DNA of 7,749 nt, from assembly GCA_023247835.1 (NCBI GenBank), contig JAHFFU010000040.1:1-7749 (forward strand), written 5' to 3'. The notes beneath the pieces were generated by a model, which ran no database searches, was not told the DNA's origin, and worked only from the letters and a program-made list of their open reading frames with translations. A program made the position numbers and the translations under genes. Source of the DNA: Candidatus Bathyarchaeota archaeon. Lineage in GTDB: Archaea > Thermoproteota > Bathyarchaeia > 40CM-2-53-6 > FEN-987. This document shows, one piece after another, positions 6,394-7,749 of the stretch (position 1 is its first letter; every line of letters begins with the position of its first letter).

Positions 6394-7182
6394 TCAGGCC
6401 CGCTTTCCCGACCTCGCTTGCCTAGTGATCGCGCCGAATCCGCGAAGGCTCGGAAATGCCGCTCTGCACGCAGTAACGACTACGGGAGTAACCACAACAA
6501 GCGCCAGTATTTCCGTAAGATAAGTGAAGGCGGTTGCACCATAGATGAACGTTATCGGAAGAGGCTCCCCTCCAAGTCCCAAGACCGATGGAAGCGCAAA
6601 AATTGAACTGTAAGCGACCAGACCGACACCAATGATAACGCTTCCAAAGCCGAGGCCGATTGAGGCCGCCATCTCAAAGTCTGCCCACCTGCTTCGAATT
6701 GCCTTTAGGGCAATGATTGCCACAGCCGGAATCCCAACAAGCCATACGAAACCTAGAACGATTTGGGCGGCACTAGTCCCCTCAGAAATATAGTAGAGGC
6801 CGTAAACTGCCAATAGAATGGGTATCAAGAGGCTGAAAAGAAAGAGAATGTTCTTCATCAGTTTGCCGTGATTCCTCTGTGTCAACCAGCCGATGACATA
6901 AAAACCCAGGAAGTTGGCTGGCACTCCAACAAGAAGACTGAGAAGTGCATCGTGATGTCCGTAAATGACGTCAGCAAGGAAAATCCCGATAGCTGCACCG
7001 ACACCTCCCGTCCAGGGCCCGAAGAGCACAGCGAAGGATGCCGGCACGAATACTTGAGGCCAAATTCTTATCCCGAAGAATGTGGGAAGAGGGGCGGATA
7101 GCACACCAACGATTGCATACAGAGCGGCGTTGATGGCGGTTGTCACCAATCGGAGTGATGCTGGTAAACTCTTCTGGCTCAT
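6394..7182 (-). CDS. ECF-type transporter substrate-binding (S) component-like membrane protein
   Basis: 262 residues, about eight hydrophobic segments (roughly 14-34, 42-56, 58-73, 78-98, 110-131, 138-159, 172-198, 209-238). The 'WPQVFVPASFAVLFGPWTGGVGAAIGIFLAD' region and 'SLLVGVPANFLGFYVIGWL' resemble S components of energy-coupling factor vitamin transporters, with small-residue-rich helices that dock the T subunit. Most S components are 170-220 residues with six helices, so this is long. No ATPase or T subunit is in the window; a shared ECF module elsewhere would be needed. Lying first in a cluster with pantoate kinase and coaD, its cargo is probably a CoA precursor (pantoate, ketopantoate or pantothenate); this is inferred from context. 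ATG start with AAGGAG ending about ten bases upstream. Confidence 0.75.
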   Translation of the reverse strand: MSQKSLPASLRLVTTAINAALYAIVGVLSAPLPTFFGIRIWPQVFVPASFAVLFGPWTGGVGAAIGIFLADVIYGHHDALLSLLVGVPANFLGFYVIGWLTQRNHGKLMKNILFLFSLLIPILLAVYGLYYISEGTSAAQIVLGFVWLVGIPAVAIIALKAIRSRWADFEMAASIGLGFGSVIIGVGLVAYSSIFALPSVLGLGGEPLPITFIYGATAFTYLTEILALVVVTPVVVTACRAAFPSLRGFGAITRQARSGKRA

Positions 7183-7228
7183 TGGCTCTCTGCTCCTTCG
7201 GTAGGGCGATTCCCTATTCTAGCTTTAC

Positions 7229-7236
7229 CCCTTAAG
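7229..7236 (-). promoter_or_regulatory. TATA-like box for the CoA cluster
   Basis: The minus strand reads GCTTAAGG, placing transcription start near 7208 and leaving a leader of about 26 bases that includes the AAGGAG ribosome site before the ATG at 7182. It stands back to back with the tRNA promoter. Confidence 0.35.
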
Positions 7237-7275
7237 CTCGAAATAAGACAGCTTTGATTTTCGGACTCAACGAAA

Positions 7276-7284
7276 CTTTAAGAT
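7276..7284 (+). promoter_or_regulatory. TATA-like box for the tRNA-Gln gene
   Basis: ACTTTAAGA preceded by CGAA, centred about 32 bases before the first base of the tRNA. This is consistent with a short 5' leader removed by RNase P. Confidence 0.45.
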
Positions 7285-7333
7285 AAGTCGCTATGTTTGG
7301 CTTGCTTCGGTAGCCCGGTGGTGTAGTGGTCAA

Positions 7334-7351
7334 ACCCGTAAATGGGACTAT
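7334..7351 (+). other. tRNA intron 1 (18 nt, position 21/22, D-arm)
   Basis: Central helix GGTC (7328-7331) with GACT (7346-7349), one pair being G-U. Bulges are AA|A (7332-7334) and AT|G (7350-7352), cut after the second base. The intron-side helix is short (C7335-G7345, C7336-G7344) and the exon-side helix is not formed, so this is the most relaxed of the four motifs. Without its removal the D-stem cannot form properly. Confidence 0.7.
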
Positions 7352-7359
7352 GCATAGCA

Positions 7360-7385
7360 TTGGCGCCAGACAGTTGCCACTAGAA
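7360..7385 (+). other. tRNA intron 2 (26 nt, position 29/30, anticodon stem)
   Basis: Central helix ATAG (7354-7357) with CTAG (7380-7383), three of four pairs. Bulges are CA|T (7358-7360) and AA|G (7384-7386). A strong intron-side helix TGGC (7361-7364) pairs with GCCA (7376-7379). On the exon side C7353-G7387 and G7352-C7388 pair. Removal replaces an A-G mismatch in the anticodon stem by a perfect GCAGG/CCTGC stem. Confidence 0.75.
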
Positions 7386-7393
7386 GGCTCTGG

Positions 7394-7414
7394 ATCCCCT
7401 CCAGCAGAGGAGAA
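7394..7414 (+). other. tRNA intron 3 (21 nt, canonical position 37/38)
   Basis: Central helix CTCT (7388-7391) with GGAG (7409-7412), one pair being G-U. Bulges are GG|A (7392-7394) and AA|A (7413-7415). The exon-side helix AGG/CCT is the anticodon stem. The intron-side helix is weak (two pairs). A competing 5-bp pairing CTCTG 7388-7392 with CAGAG 7405-7409 exists. Confidence 0.8.
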
Positions 7415-7429
7415 ACCTGCCGACGGGAG

Positions 7430-7446
7430 ATACATAAGTACCCGAA
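7430..7446 (+). other. tRNA intron 4 (17 nt, position 53/54, T-arm)
   Basis: A textbook bulge-helix-bulge: exon-side helix CGA (7421-7423) with TCG (7448-7450), central helix CGGG (7424-7427) with CCCG (7441-7444), bulges AG|A and AA|T, and an intron hairpin TAC/GTA around loop ATAA. Removal joins GGGAG to TTCGAATCTCCC, a perfect T-arm. GGG 7425-7427 pairs with the intron before splicing and with the T-stem after it. Confidence 0.88.
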
Positions 7447-7492
7447 TTCGAATCTCCCCCGGGCTACCAACAATAGATGAAGGGTGCTGCGA

Positions 7493-7749
7493 TTGAACTC
7501 AAAGAATACAGTATGGTTTGGTACTATACTGGCGATTGTGGTTCTGTTTGTGCTTGTGATTAGTTCAAGTGTGGCAGCAGCACGTTGCCAGATTAGCAAT
7601 GTTTCCTATGTCTACCCTCACCAAGCCGCTCCTAACCAGCAAATTGAAGTAGCCACTATCGTGGCTGGCTCTTGCTCGTCGAGTGGACAAGACTACTATT
7701 CGGTGAGAGTTGACTTAGTAGACGGGAATTCTAACTCTATCCTTTCATC
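7493..7749 (+). CDS. Secreted protein, N-terminal part (3' partial)
   Basis: The frame is open from TTG 7493 to the window edge, 85 codons visible. A GGTG (7483-7486) stands six bases before the TTG; in-frame GTG 7484 is the only other candidate after the TGA at 7478-7480. Residues 1-6 include Asn and Lys, residues about 7-27 are strongly hydrophobic, and 'SSVAAA' offers a signal peptidase site. The exported part starts 'RCQISNVSYVYP', contains a second cysteine in 'AGSCSSSGQDYYSVRVDLVDG', and looks like beta strands of an extracellular domain, perhaps with a disulfide. No family recognised. It begins 24 bases after the tRNA CCA with no obvious promoter between, so it may share the tRNA transcript. 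Confidence 0.7.
   Translation, partial: MNSKNTVWFGTILAIVVLFVLVISSSVAAARCQISNVSYVYPHQAAPNQQIEVATIVAGSCSSSGQDYYSVRVDLVDGNSNSILS

Larger units (their letters stand above)
7312..7469 (+). tRNA. tRNA-Gln (anticodon CUG) split by four introns, CCA encoded
   Basis: The outer ends pair as a perfect 7-bp acceptor stem (AGCCCGG 7312-7318 with CCGGGCT 7459-7465), with discriminator A7466 and CCA 7467-7469. The D-stem is GTGT (7321-7324) with GCAT (7352-7355) around loop AGTGGTCAA. The anticodon stem is GCAGG/CCTGC around loop CTCTGGA, anticodon CUG at 7390-7392. The T-arm is GGGAG, TTCGAAT, CTCCC. These are contiguous only after removing 7334-7351, 7360-7385, 7394-7414 and 7430-7446. The exons (22, 8, 8, 15 and 20 nt) sum to exactly 73 nt, with no mismatch in any stem (two G-U pairs in the D-stem). 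A1-U72 is the archaeal tRNA-Gln feature read by the GatDE amidotransferase. Confidence is high for a tRNA-Gln gene and good for all four introns. Confidence 0.9.

Noticed and set aside
7348..7599. 83-residue minus-strand frame over the tRNA and the secreted-protein start
   Set aside because: It lies antisense to a structurally proven tRNA gene and to the signal peptide of a plausible CDS.

Overview
The window reads as a chromosomal segment of an archaeon, most likely from the TACK side (Nitrososphaeria/Thaumarchaeota, Caldarchaeales or Bathyarchaeia-like). The evidence is an archaeal-type phosphopantetheine adenylyltransferase next to a pantoate kinase (an archaeal CoA route), TATA-like elements about 25-30 bases ahead of predicted transcription starts, frequent TTG and GTG starts, and a tRNA gene interrupted at several non-canonical sites by bulge-helix-bulge (BHB) introns. 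The exact lineage is an inference.

Left part (1-2885): the C-terminal end of a surface protein with a membrane anchor (+) converges on a run of minus-strand genes. These are a small, basic, possibly AbrB-like protein with a perfect palindrome at its predicted promoter, a DUF4382-type secreted protein, and a dCTP deaminase/dUTPase-fold protein. Divergent from the basic protein is a small conserved-looking + strand protein with possible SecB-like features. A minus-strand winged-helix protein follows.

Middle part (2886-4390): about 1.5 kb with no convincing gene, holding only two weak small ORFs and scattered small inverted repeats. A cysteine-rich zinc-binding protein with a good Shine-Dalgarno site starts at 4391 (+).

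Right part (4887-7182, minus strand): a three-gene CoA cluster read as ECF-type membrane transporter -> pantoate kinase -> phosphopantetheine adenylyltransferase (CoaD). The first two genes are 5 bases apart, the next pair 38. Together they suggest uptake of a CoA precursor coupled to its phosphorylation and to the later adenylyl transfer step.

The most striking element is at 7312-7469 (+). It is a tRNA-Gln(CUG) gene that makes a perfect 73-nt tRNA only if four separate introns (18, 26, 21 and 17 nt; positions 21/22, 29/30, 37/38 and 53/54) are removed. At all four, both cuts fall after the second base of a three-base bulge flanking a four-position central helix. A secreted protein gene starts 24 bases after the encoded CCA and runs off the window.
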